A stretch of 64,000 nucleotides of DNA from positions 248,001 through 312,000 of the forward strand of contig NZ_PXYI01000005.1 in the NCBI RefSeq assembly GCF_003012735.1, in the 5' to 3' direction. The position numbers and the translations under genes are program-made. Positions within the stretch are counted from its first letter, which is position 1. Every line of letters starts with the position of its first letter. Source of the DNA: Allosphingosinicella deserti. GTDB taxonomy: Bacteria > Pseudomonadota > Alphaproteobacteria > Sphingomonadales > Sphingomonadaceae. This document shows, in pieces, positions 9,230 to 16,730 of this stretch. The notes beneath the pieces are model-generated. The model was not told where the DNA came from. It worked only from the letters and a program-made list of their open reading frames with translations, and ran no database searches.

Positions 9230-11269
9230 ATGCCCGAAACACTGCCCGACGCTGCCGTTTCCGCGTCGGAGAAACACGAGGGCTTCCTCGCGGCTCTTCG
9301 CGATCACCTTCGCAATGAAGTGGATAGCGATGTGATCCTCGATCAGACCTCACAGCGGCTGGGCGTGCATTTCGGCGCGAGCCGGGTCGGCTATATGGAG
9401 TTCGACGACAGCGCTTCGGAAATGGTCGCCCGCAGCCACTGGACGGACGGAAGCGTGGTCGAGATGGTCGGCCGTTTCTCATTCCCTGCCTTCGGCGCCG
9501 CGATCACTACGTCCCATCGCAAGGGCGAGATCTGGATCCAGGAATCGCGCGACAATCCGCGGCTCGACGAGGCCGGCCGCGCCGCCTGCGCCGCGTACGA
9601 CATCGATGCGGCGATCACGGTTCCGCTGATCAAGAACGACCAGCTCGTCTCGATCCTGTCCGTGCAGCAGAAGGATGCCCGTGCCTGGTCCGATGCCGAT
9701 GTCGATCTCGTTGCCGAGGTCGCCGAGCGTACCTGGGCGACCCTCGAGCGTGCGAAGGCCGAGGCGGCGCGGCGCGAGAGCGACGCCTTGCTCTCCGCGA
9801 TCATGACCCATGCGCCGATCGGCATCTATCTGAAGGACGAGAGCGGCCGATATCTCCTCGCCAATCCCGAAGTGGCACGCAGGCTGGGGCGGAGTCCGTC
9901 GGAACTGGTCGGCAGGGGTGCGGCGGATCTTTTCGATCCTGCTATGGCAAGGGACATTGCGCGGCTCGACCGCGATGCGCTTGCGGGCGGCAGGCTGAAG
10001 GTGGTCGAGCAAAGTCTCGGCGGCGACGAGACCGCTCTCGCCATGCGGTTCCCCGTGCAGATCGATGCGGATGCCCCGTTGCGGCTCGCCGGCTTCGACG
10101 TCGACATCACCGCCTTGAAGCGCGCCGAGCGGGAGCTCGAACGGTCGCGTGAAGCGCTTTACCAGTCGGAGAAGCTCAACGCCTTGGGGTCGCTGCTTGC
10201 CGGCGTGAGCCACGAGCTCAACAACCCGATCGCGATCATCCTCGCCCAGGCGGAGCTGCTCGAGCTTCAGACGGCAGGCACCGACGCGGCCGGGCGCGCC
10301 GGCAAGATTCGACGCGCCGCCGAGCGATCCGCGCGCATCGTCCAAACTTTCCTCGCCATGGCCCGCCAGCGCAGTCCTCAGCATGCGCCGGTCTCGATCA
10401 ACGACGTGGTCAACGCGGCGCTCGACCTCACCGAATATGGGCTGCGCTCGAACGGCGTGCAGCTGGAACGAAGGCTTGCCTGCGGCCTGCCGCTGCTGAT
10501 GGCCGACGCGGATCAACTCCATCAGGTCATCGTAAACCTGATCGTCAACGCCCAGCAGGCAATGCAGGGACAATCCGGTCTTCGCGCGCTCTACGTATCG
10601 ACGGCGCGCGGCGACGATCCCGGCACCGTAAAGGTCGACGTGGCCGATACCGGACCCGGCGTGCCGATCGAGCTCCGCCGCCGAATCTTCGAGCCGTTCT
10701 TCACCACCAAGCCCCAGGAAATGGGCACCGGCGTCGGCCTGTCCTTCTCGCAAGGTCTGGTCGAAGCTCATGGCGGGAAGCTGGAAGTGCACGATCATGG
10801 CAGCGGGGCGACGTTCCGCATGATCTTGCCGATCGGCGACATCGCAGCCGCGGCCCCGCAGGGCATTGCGCTCACCGCGCGAACGGACGAGGGCTTGACC
10901 GCGCTGGTCGTGGACGACGAGGCGGACATCGCCGAAGCGCTCGCCGCCTTGCTCCAGCTGGAAGGCTATCGCTGCGCTGTGGCAGGCGGCGGAATGGAAG
11001 CGCAGACGCGATTGCGGTCCGAAAGCTACGATCTGGTGATCAGCGACTTGAGGATGCCGGATCTCGACGGGGCCGCCCTGTTCACGTGGCTGCAGCGCGA
11101 TCGCCCGGATCTTGCCCGCCGCTTCGCCTTCTCGACAGGTGACACGCTCAGTCCGTCCGCCGTTCGCTTCCTGGCGCGCGCCGGTCGTCCGTTCCTGGAA
11201 AAGCCGTTCACGCGGGCCGGTCTGCAGCACTTGCTCGGCGAAATGCTGGCGCTGGAGAGCGCGGCGTGA
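9230..11269 (+). CDS. Hybrid histidine kinase: GAF-PAS-HisKA-HATPase-REC
   Basis: A 679-residue cytoplasmic hybrid sensor kinase. Domains in order: GAF (about 20-175, ending in ITVPLIKNDQLVSILSV), PAS (about 190-300), HisKA with the phospho-acceptor His328 in VSHELNNP, HATPase_c (about 420-535; VNLIVNAQQAM N-box, DTGPGVP, and GTGVGLSFS G-boxes), and a C-terminal receiver (about 555-675) with acceptor Asp606 in ISDLRMPD and the KPF lysine near the end. No membrane segment is present, so the signal is cytosolic (a ligand of GAF/PAS). GGAG lies upstream of the ATG. The stop codon overlaps the GTG start of the next gene, a REC-LytTR regulator, so the two are almost certainly a coupled phosphorelay. 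The intrinsic receiver could act as a phosphate sink or relay. Confidence 0.93.
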   Translation: MPETLPDAAVSASEKHEGFLAALRDHLRNEVDSDVILDQTSQRLGVHFGASRVGYMEFDDSASEMVARSHWTDGSVVEMVGRFSFPAFGAAITTSHRKGEIWIQESRDNPRLDEAGRAACAAYDIDAAITVPLIKNDQLVSILSVQQKDARAWSDADVDLVAEVAERTWATLERAKAEAARRESDALLSAIMTHAPIGIYLKDESGRYLLANPEVARRLGRSPSELVGRGAADLFDPAMARDIARLDRDALAGGRLKVVEQSLGGDETALAMRFPVQIDADAPLRLAGFDVDITALKRAERELERSREALYQSEKLNALGSLLAGVSHELNNPIAIILAQAELLELQTAGTDAAGRAGKIRRAAERSARIVQTFLAMARQRSPQHAPVSINDVVNAALDLTEYGLRSNGVQLERRLACGLPLLMADADQLHQVIVNLIVNAQQAMQGQSGLRALYVSTARGDDPGTVKVDVADTGPGVPIELRRRIFEPFFTTKPQEMGTGVGLSFSQGLVEAHGGKLEVHDHGSGATFRMILPIGDIAAAAPQGIALTARTDEGLTALVVDDEADIAEALAALLQLEGYRCAVAGGGMEAQTRLRSESYDLVISDLRMPDLDGAALFTWLQRDRPDLARRFAFSTGDTLSPSAVRFLARAGRPFLEKPFTRAGLQHLLGEMLALESAA

Positions 11270-12009
11270 CGCAGAAGCCCCGTGTCGCCATCGTCGACGA
11301 CGAACCGGATCTCCGGGAATCGGTCGCATCCTATCTGCACGCGCACGGCTTCGACACCGCGGAGGCGGAAAGCGGCGCGGCTCTCGACGCCCTGCTGGCA
11401 GCGAACCCCGCGGATGCGATCCTGCTCGACGTCAACATGCCTGGCGAGGATGGATTCAGCATCGCGCGCCGGCTCCGTGCCGTCACGACGGCGCCGATCA
11501 TCATGCTGACCGCGCGCACGGAGCTCATCGACCGGGTCGTCGGCCTGGAGCTCGGCGCGGACGACTATATCGGCAAGCCTTTCGAGCTGCGTGAGCTTCT
11601 GGCGCGGGTCCGGGCGGTGCTTCGACGCGCGCAAACCCCGGCTCCGGGTGGCGACGAAAGCGCACCGGAGCCCGTGTTCGATCAGGAGCTGTGGGTTCAG
11701 GATCGCGGTACGATGGTCCGTGTGCCGGTCAGCGACATCGAATTGATCCGCGCCGATCGCGATTATGCGATGCTGCACACGCGACACCGTTCGTACATGC
11801 TGCGTACGACCATGGATGCGCTGGAGCGTGCGCTCGACCCTGCCGAGCTGCTGCGCGTCCATCGCTCCGCGTTCGTCCGGCCTGCCGCCGTGCGGACGTT
11901 CCGGCGTGCCGCACGGGGCGGCAATATCCTGCTCGAAAACGGCTCGGTCGTGCCGGTCGGCCCGCTTTACCTCGGCACGGTCATGGCCGCGCTCAAGGTT
12001 CCGGGCTGA
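11266..12009 (+). CDS. Response regulator, REC plus LytTR DNA-binding domain
   Basis: A 247-residue response regulator. The receiver has acidic pair Asp11-Asp12, acceptor Asp55 (LLDVNMPG) and Lys104 (GKPFE). Its tail, FELRELLARVRAVLRRA, is the linker usually seen in OmpR/PhoB regulators. The output (about 145-245) is instead a LytTR domain: IELIRADRDYAMLHT, then LLRVHRSAFVRPAAV and a final VPVGPLY strand. The start is GTG at 11266 inside the GTGA overlap with the upstream hybrid kinase, so the pair is translationally coupled. LytTR regulators bind direct repeats upstream of targets; I found no target in the window. Family calls are secure; the unusual receiver/output pairing is noted separately. 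Confidence 0.92.
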   Translation: MTQKPRVAIVDDEPDLRESVASYLHAHGFDTAEAESGAALDALLAANPADAILLDVNMPGEDGFSIARRLRAVTTAPIIMLTARTELIDRVVGLELGADDYIGKPFELRELLARVRAVLRRAQTPAPGGDESAPEPVFDQELWVQDRGTMVRVPVSDIELIRADRDYAMLHTRHRSYMLRTTMDALERALDPAELLRVHRSAFVRPAAVRTFRRAARGGNILLENGSVVPVGPLYLGTVMAALKVPG

Positions 12010-12139
12010 CCCGCATGCCGGTGTCGGCACCGACGATGACACAATTGAAACACAATGGCGGGGCGCGCGACGTCTGAGTGCCACATCGGCGCCTTAGCGC
12101 TTCACGTCGATGACCGGTGGGGGCCGGCGGGGAGTGAAG

Positions 12140-12790
12140 ATGGGACGTTGCGCCGTTGCGGATGCGCCGGGGATCACGATCCACATGATCGCGCGCCTTC
12201 GGGAGCACAAAGGTCTGGCCCCGCGCGGCATCCTCTCGTGCCGCGAAGCCGGCGGAGGCGAGCTGTCGCTGGTCAGCAAGCGCAAGGGGCTCTTCGCTCT
12301 GGTGTTCCGCGAAAGAAGCGGCGAGGAACATATGCTTCCGGTTCCCAGCTGGAACGCCGTTCCCGAAGACACGCTGATCCACTTGTCGATCGGCATCGGC
12401 GTGCTCGGTCGAAAGCTCGCAATGGTTCGGCTGAACGTGAACGGTCGGACTCTCGTCGAAACGCCGCTCGCCGTGGCGGTCGATCCGCATGCCGGTTGGC
12501 GAGAGCGGCTGGGACGCGCGGGCAGCGGACGGGCCGCGGCGGCCGATCTCAACGTCTACGAAGTTCGGCGCATCGACATGTTCCTCGGTTCGCTTTGGGA
12601 GCAGCGTCTCCGGAACGTCTATGCGGGGCGGTGGAGCCTGCCCGGTGCAGCGATACGGGGCGAACCTGCGCTTTCATCCGCAATTGCGGGAGCGGCGACC
12701 GTCATCGTTCCGCCGGCCTCGAGGGGCGCTTCGGTCGTCGGGTGGGAGACAGTGTCTCCGAATGTCTCTCCCGTCTGGGAGAGTGCGTGA
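12140..12790 (+). CDS. Conserved-looking hypothetical protein, unknown
   Basis: A 216-residue protein that I do not recognise. There is no signal peptide or membrane helix. The middle (about 45-120) is rich in alternating hydrophobic strands (LSLVSKRKGLFALVF, TLIHLSIGIGVLGRKLAMVRLNVNG), which suggests a beta-sandwich, possibly lectin/LamG-like; this is inference from the pattern only. The ATG at 12140 has GGGGAG 8 bp upstream and is preferred to the ATG at 12110, which has no ribosome site. It lies 130 bp after the LytTR regulator and 152 bp before a stand-alone receiver on the same strand, inside a signalling block. Codon use (strong G/C at third positions) looks coding. It could be a target or accessory of the two-component system. 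Confidence 0.6.
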   Translation: MGRCAVADAPGITIHMIARLREHKGLAPRGILSCREAGGGELSLVSKRKGLFALVFRERSGEEHMLPVPSWNAVPEDTLIHLSIGIGVLGRKLAMVRLNVNGRTLVETPLAVAVDPHAGWRERLGRAGSGRAAAADLNVYEVRRIDMFLGSLWEQRLRNVYAGRWSLPGAAIRGEPALSSAIAGAATVIVPPASRGASVVGWETVSPNVSPVWESA

Positions 12791-12815
12791 CGGGAGCGGT
12801 TCAGGTGAAAAGGTT

Positions 12816-12841
12816 GGAACCCGACCGGACCGGAACACGTT
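12816..12841 (+). promoter_or_regulatory. Candidate EcfG-type general stress promoter
   Basis: GGAAC at 12816-12820 is followed after 17 bases by CGTT at 12838-12841. This matches the alphaproteobacterial general-stress-response sigma factor (EcfG) consensus GGAAC-N16/17-CGTT. It lies about 100 bp upstream of the stand-alone receiver gene, in the same direction. Stand-alone receivers under EcfG control are known in alphaproteobacteria. The match is exact in both boxes but unproven. Confidence 0.5.
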
Positions 12842-12942
12842 GCCGTCGCACTTAGGTCCATCGTCCGGGCGTGGGGTGTGTTCGTGCGCGTTTCGTATTT
12901 CTCTGTTGGCGCTTCGGTGCGGCTTCGTCGGAAGCTCCGCCA

Positions 12943-13356
12943 ATGACCGATCTGAACGGTGCGCGCATCCTCATCGTCGAAGACGAGCTCCTCATCGGAA
13001 TGATGCTGCAAAGCGCGTTCGAGGAGAATGGAGCGGATGTGCTTTGGACGCAGACCGACCGCGGAGCATATGAAATCCTCGACATCGGTGGCTCTCAGAT
13101 CGATCTTCTGATCACCGATATCAATCTTCGAGAAGGAACGACCGGCTTCGATGTCGCACGCCATGCGCGTACACGAAACGATCGCATCGCGGTCATCTAT
13201 CTGAGCGGCGAAGTCGCGTCCGCTGCCACCCCGTTCGCGGTCCAGGACGCGTGCTTCATCTCGAAGCCGGTCACCCAGCGAAAGCTGATCGAAGCGGCCG
13301 TACGACTGATCGGTCCGCCCAGCACGATCAATTCTGCTCCCGCCGAGGCGAACTGA
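12943..13356 (+). CDS. Stand-alone receiver-domain response regulator
   Basis: A 137-residue single-domain receiver with no output domain. Seen: acidic residues in IVEDELLIG near the N-terminus, acceptor aspartate in LLITDINL (Asp57 or nearby), and the lysine in FISKPVT. The sequence style (LIVEDELLIGMMLQSAFEENG and TDINLREGTTGFDVARHAR) resembles the alphaproteobacterial receivers that work with HWE/HisKA_2 or general-stress kinases. ATG at 12943 is preceded by GGAAG. A GGAAC-N17-CGTT motif about 100 bp upstream suggests stress control. It probably acts by phosphotransfer or by binding a partner. The frame is open upstream to 12871, but that extension has no ribosome site or domain content. 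Confidence 0.88.
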   Translation: MTDLNGARILIVEDELLIGMMLQSAFEENGADVLWTQTDRGAYEILDIGGSQIDLLITDINLREGTTGFDVARHARTRNDRIAVIYLSGEVASAATPFAVQDACFISKPVTQRKLIEAAVRLIGPPSTINSAPAEAN

Positions 13357-13918
13357 CGCCGGAAGGCGGGTCTTGCCTCCGACGTGCGGCGCCGCTGTAC
13401 TCTGGCGCTTGAGAACGCAGGAGCCCGCCGCCCTGCGGCGGCAGATGCGATCGATCATGAGCAGTTGCGGCTAAGCCGAGGAAATAGCGCTCGAACAGCC
13501 TGGGCGGCTGATGTCCGGCGGCTGTCGCAATCCGCCAAGCTTTTGCGCCGCGGCGAAATATTTGCGCCGCAACGCCCCGACCTTGCGGTGAGGCGACTAT
13601 AGTAGGCTGTGAACGGGTGTGACCTCATCCTCTCCAGAAAGACAATGCACGACGAACACCAAGCTCGCCGGGGGCGGGGGATCTTCTCGAGAGGGTAATC
13701 GGCCGTCAGGTCATGACCCGCATCGTGAACGAGCGGACCGATCAAGGACGCTCTTGCCAGATACGGAACCTGCACGGGCTGCAGCACCTGCCGCAGCCGC
13801 AGGAGACGTGCGCGGCAACCTCCTCCCGCCCGCGGACCGAACTGCGGACTGATCCTCATCTGCCGCAATCCGGCACCGGATCGATCTCGTGGCCCAATTC
13901 CAGTCAGGGTAGGATTTC
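13357..13918. other. 562-bp gap without a supportable gene
   Basis: Between the stand-alone receiver and the first TonB-dependent receptor I find no frame with family similarity or a good start. A 137-codon frame on the minus strand (13455-13868) is rich in Arg/Cys/Ser and looks like a shadow. The stretch presumably carries the promoter and leader of the receptor gene, whose ribosome site AGGGTAGGATT is at its right end. No clear hairpin or repeat was found. Confidence 0.5.
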
Positions 13919-16432
13919 ATGCGTAAGTATCTGCTTCTCTTCACCGCAGCGCCGTTCGCGCTCGTCTCCCCGGCCGTTGCCGCGACTGCCGCCTCCGGCC
14001 AGCAAACATCCGAAGACTCAGCCGAGACTTCGGTCGAAAAGGCACCCGAAAAGGAAGTGTTCTCGACCGGCGTCGCCAAGGGCCGCGACCGTCTCGACAG
14101 CGCCACCTCGACGAGCTCGCTGCGTGCCGGCGAAATCGAGAAATTCGGTGCGCGCTCGCTCGCCGAGATCCTCCGCAACATTCCGGGCATCCGCGCCGAA
14201 GCGGTCAACGAGGGCAATTCCAGCTACTCGATCCGCGGCCTGCCGCTCGCGTCCAGCGGCGCCAAGTTCCTGCAATTTCAGGAAGACGGTCTGCCGGTGC
14301 TCGAATTCGGCGACATGTCCTATGTCTCCTCCGACCTGTTCCTGCGCGCCGACTTCAATCTCGGTGCGGTTGAAGCCATTCGCGGCGGATCGGCCTCGAC
14401 CTTCGCGTCCAATTCGCCGGGCGGCCTGATCAACTTCATCTCCAAGACCGGCGACGTCGAAGGCGGCGCGGTTCAGGTGACCAAGGGCCTGGATTACGGC
14501 GAGAACCGCGTCGATTTCGATTACGGCTCCAAGATCAGCGACACTCTGCGCTTCCACATCGGCGGCTTCTATCGTTCGGGCGAAGGTCCGCGCGAGGCCG
14601 GCTACACGGCGTGGAAGGGCGGCCAGGTCAAATTCAACGTCACCAAGCAGTTCGAAGGCGGTTATGTCCGCTTGTACGCCAAGCTGCTCGACGATCGCAC
14701 GCCGGCCTATCTGCAGGCGCCGGTGGGGGTGAGCGGCACCGACTCCGATCCGGATTTCAAGAGCCTCGCGAATTTCGACATCAAGAAGGACAGCCTGCTG
14801 TCGCGCAACATCACCAACGTGATCGGCCTCGACGGCGACAACACTCTGTATCGCGACGATGCCCGCGACGGCATGCACGCCGTGTCGAAGACGATCGGCC
14901 TCGAGACGCAATTCGACGTCGCCGGCTGGTCGATCAGCGAGAAGTTCCGCTATGCCGACAACCGTGCGCAGATCCTTCAGAACTTCCCGGCATCGATTGC
15001 GCCTGCCGCCGCCCTTGCGTTCTCGTTGGGCGGCCCGGGTGCACGGCTGAGCTACGCCACCGGGCCGAATGCCGGCCAGGCGATCACCGATCCGGCGTCG
15101 ATCAACGGCAATGGCCTGCTTTCGCTCTCGCTGCTGCAGAATTTCAAGTTCAACAGCGCCGACAACGTCACCAACGACATCCGCGCGAGCCGCGTCTGGG
15201 ACATTGCCGGGGGCGATTTCACCACCACCGCCGGCTTCTACAAATCGCGGCAGTCGCTCGACGCCGACTGGCTGTTCGCCTCGATCATCACCGACGTGCG
15301 CGGAGACGGGGACGCGGCCTTGATCGACGTCACCAGCGCAAATGGCGTTCGCCAGACCCAGGGTGGCTATTTCGCCTACAGCGCCGTGCCCGTGACGACC
15401 GGCTATCGCCGCAAGTACGACGTCGAATATGATGTGTCCGGGCCTTATGCCTCGATCAACTTCCACAAGGGCAAGATCGCGGTCGGCGGCAGCATCCGCT
15501 ACGACATCGGCAAGGTGAACGGATCGCTGTACGGCTCCGAACTCGGCGCCGGCCGCGTCGGAATCACCGCGTTCGACATCAACCAGAACGGCGTGATCTC
15601 GGCCGCCGAAAGCCGCACCGGCATCCTGCCGCTGACCAGCCCGGCACCGGTCGATTACGACTATGACTATGTGAGCTATTCGGCGGGCATCAACTTCCGC
15701 ATCGCCGAACCGCTGGCGGTGTTCGCGCGCTACAGCCGCGGCGGTCGTGCCGCTGCCGATCGCATTCTGTTCACCTCGGCCGTCAGCCCGGTCGACGGCA
15801 GCCTCACCGATCCCAAGAATGCCTATGATGCGGTGAAGCAGTCGGAACTCGGCCTGAAGTTCCGCAAATCGGATTTCACGGTCAACGTCACCGGCTTCCT
15901 TGCCGATACGGGCGAGCGCAACCTGCAGATCAACACCGCGGCCAACGGCGCGGTGCAGGTCGAGCGCATCATCCGCAAGTATCAGGCCAAGGGCGTCGAG
16001 TTCGAGGGCGGCTACCGCCGCGGTCCGTTCAGCCTGACGGCCGGCGCGACCTATACCGACGCCGAGATCAAGGACGACGAGTTCAACCCGACGGTGATCG
16101 GCCACCGGCCGCGGCACCAGGCGAACTTCATCTTCCAGGCGACTCCGCAGGTGTCGACCGACATGTTCACGGTGGGAGCGAACTTCGTCGGCACCACCAG
16201 CAGCTACGCGCAGGACAGCAACCAGCTGAAGCTGCCGGGCTACACCCTGGTCAGCGCCTTCCTGCAGTTCCGCCCGACGGAGCGGGTGCAGCTGTCGCTC
16301 AACGCCAACAACCTGTTCGACAAGACGGCCTTCGTCGAAGTCACCCAGGCTGCGATCCCGGCGAGCGGCATCGTCACGGCCCGCGCGCTCAACGGCCGCA
16401 CCATCTCGACGTCGCTTCGGTTCGCCTTCTGA
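13919..16432 (+). CDS. TonB-dependent receptor, tandem copy 1
   Basis: An 837-residue outer-membrane TonB-dependent receptor. A Sec signal peptide (about 1-22, ending AVAAT) is followed by a short acidic linker with the segment EVFSTGVAKGRD, the plug domain (about 45-175; LAEILRNIPGIRAE, SIRGLPLASSGAKF, VEAIRGGSASTFASNSPGG) and a 22-strand-type barrel ending in a C-terminal aromatic residue (STSLRFAF), as needed for BAM recognition. Substrate cannot be read from the sequence. The adjacent copy 2 is a clear paralogue with near-identical plug. A hairpin terminator follows the stop codon, so each copy is likely its own transcription unit. The ATG is supported by the upstream ribosome site and by the signal peptide beginning there. 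Confidence 0.93.
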   Translation: MRKYLLLFTAAPFALVSPAVAATAASGQQTSEDSAETSVEKAPEKEVFSTGVAKGRDRLDSATSTSSLRAGEIEKFGARSLAEILRNIPGIRAEAVNEGNSSYSIRGLPLASSGAKFLQFQEDGLPVLEFGDMSYVSSDLFLRADFNLGAVEAIRGGSASTFASNSPGGLINFISKTGDVEGGAVQVTKGLDYGENRVDFDYGSKISDTLRFHIGGFYRSGEGPREAGYTAWKGGQVKFNVTKQFEGGYVRLYAKLLDDRTPAYLQAPVGVSGTDSDPDFKSLANFDIKKDSLLSRNITNVIGLDGDNTLYRDDARDGMHAVSKTIGLETQFDVAGWSISEKFRYADNRAQILQNFPASIAPAAALAFSLGGPGARLSYATGPNAGQAITDPASINGNGLLSLSLLQNFKFNSADNVTNDIRASRVWDIAGGDFTTTAGFYKSRQSLDADWLFASIITDVRGDGDAALIDVTSANGVRQTQGGYFAYSAVPVTTGYRRKYDVEYDVSGPYASINFHKGKIAVGGSIRYDIGKVNGSLYGSELGAGRVGITAFDINQNGVISAAESRTGILPLTSPAPVDYDYDYVSYSAGINFRIAEPLAVFARYSRGGRAAADRILFTSAVSPVDGSLTDPKNAYDAVKQSELGLKFRKSDFTVNVTGFLADTGERNLQINTAANGAVQVERIIRKYQAKGVEFEGGYRRGPFSLTAGATYTDAEIKDDEFNPTVIGHRPRHQANFIFQATPQVSTDMFTVGANFVGTTSSYAQDSNQLKLPGYTLVSAFLQFRPTERVQLSLNANNLFDKTAFVEVTQAAIPASGIVTARALNGRTISTSLRFAF

Positions 16433-16520
16433 TCCGGGCTGGTCGGCCGGCAGGTTCGCGCCGGCCGTCCGCTCCACCGGATCCGGCGTTTCCCAGTCGG
16501 GGCCCAGGGCCAGCCGAATA

Positions 16521-16567
16521 ACGAACAACACCCGCCGGTGCTTCGCGTCAGGCGGGTGTCTTCGTTG
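16521..16567 (+). terminator. Hairpin terminator after TonB receptor 1
   Basis: AACGAA and ACACCCGCC on the left pair with GGCGGGTGT and TTCGTT on the right around a 14-base loop. The stem is long and GC-rich at its core. There is no long T-run, which is common in high-GC genomes. It lies about 90 bp after the stop codon. Confidence 0.75.
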
Positions 16568-16730
16568 CCGGCCGCCGGTAATTCTCGAAATCGACCATAA
16601 GTAAAAATACCAACGCTCTGATTTACGGATTTCGTCTCTGCTTGTTGTAATGAAAATGACAGTCCTGTGACGGCGGTAAGATTGTACTTCCGCGGCCGGC
16701 AGTCGAAAAAAAGGTTCAGGGATAATCCGA

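Noticed and set aside
13455-13868. 137-codon minus-strand frame in the gap before TonB receptor 1
   Set aside because: Cys/Arg/Ser-rich, no ribosome site, no family similarity; treated as non-coding.
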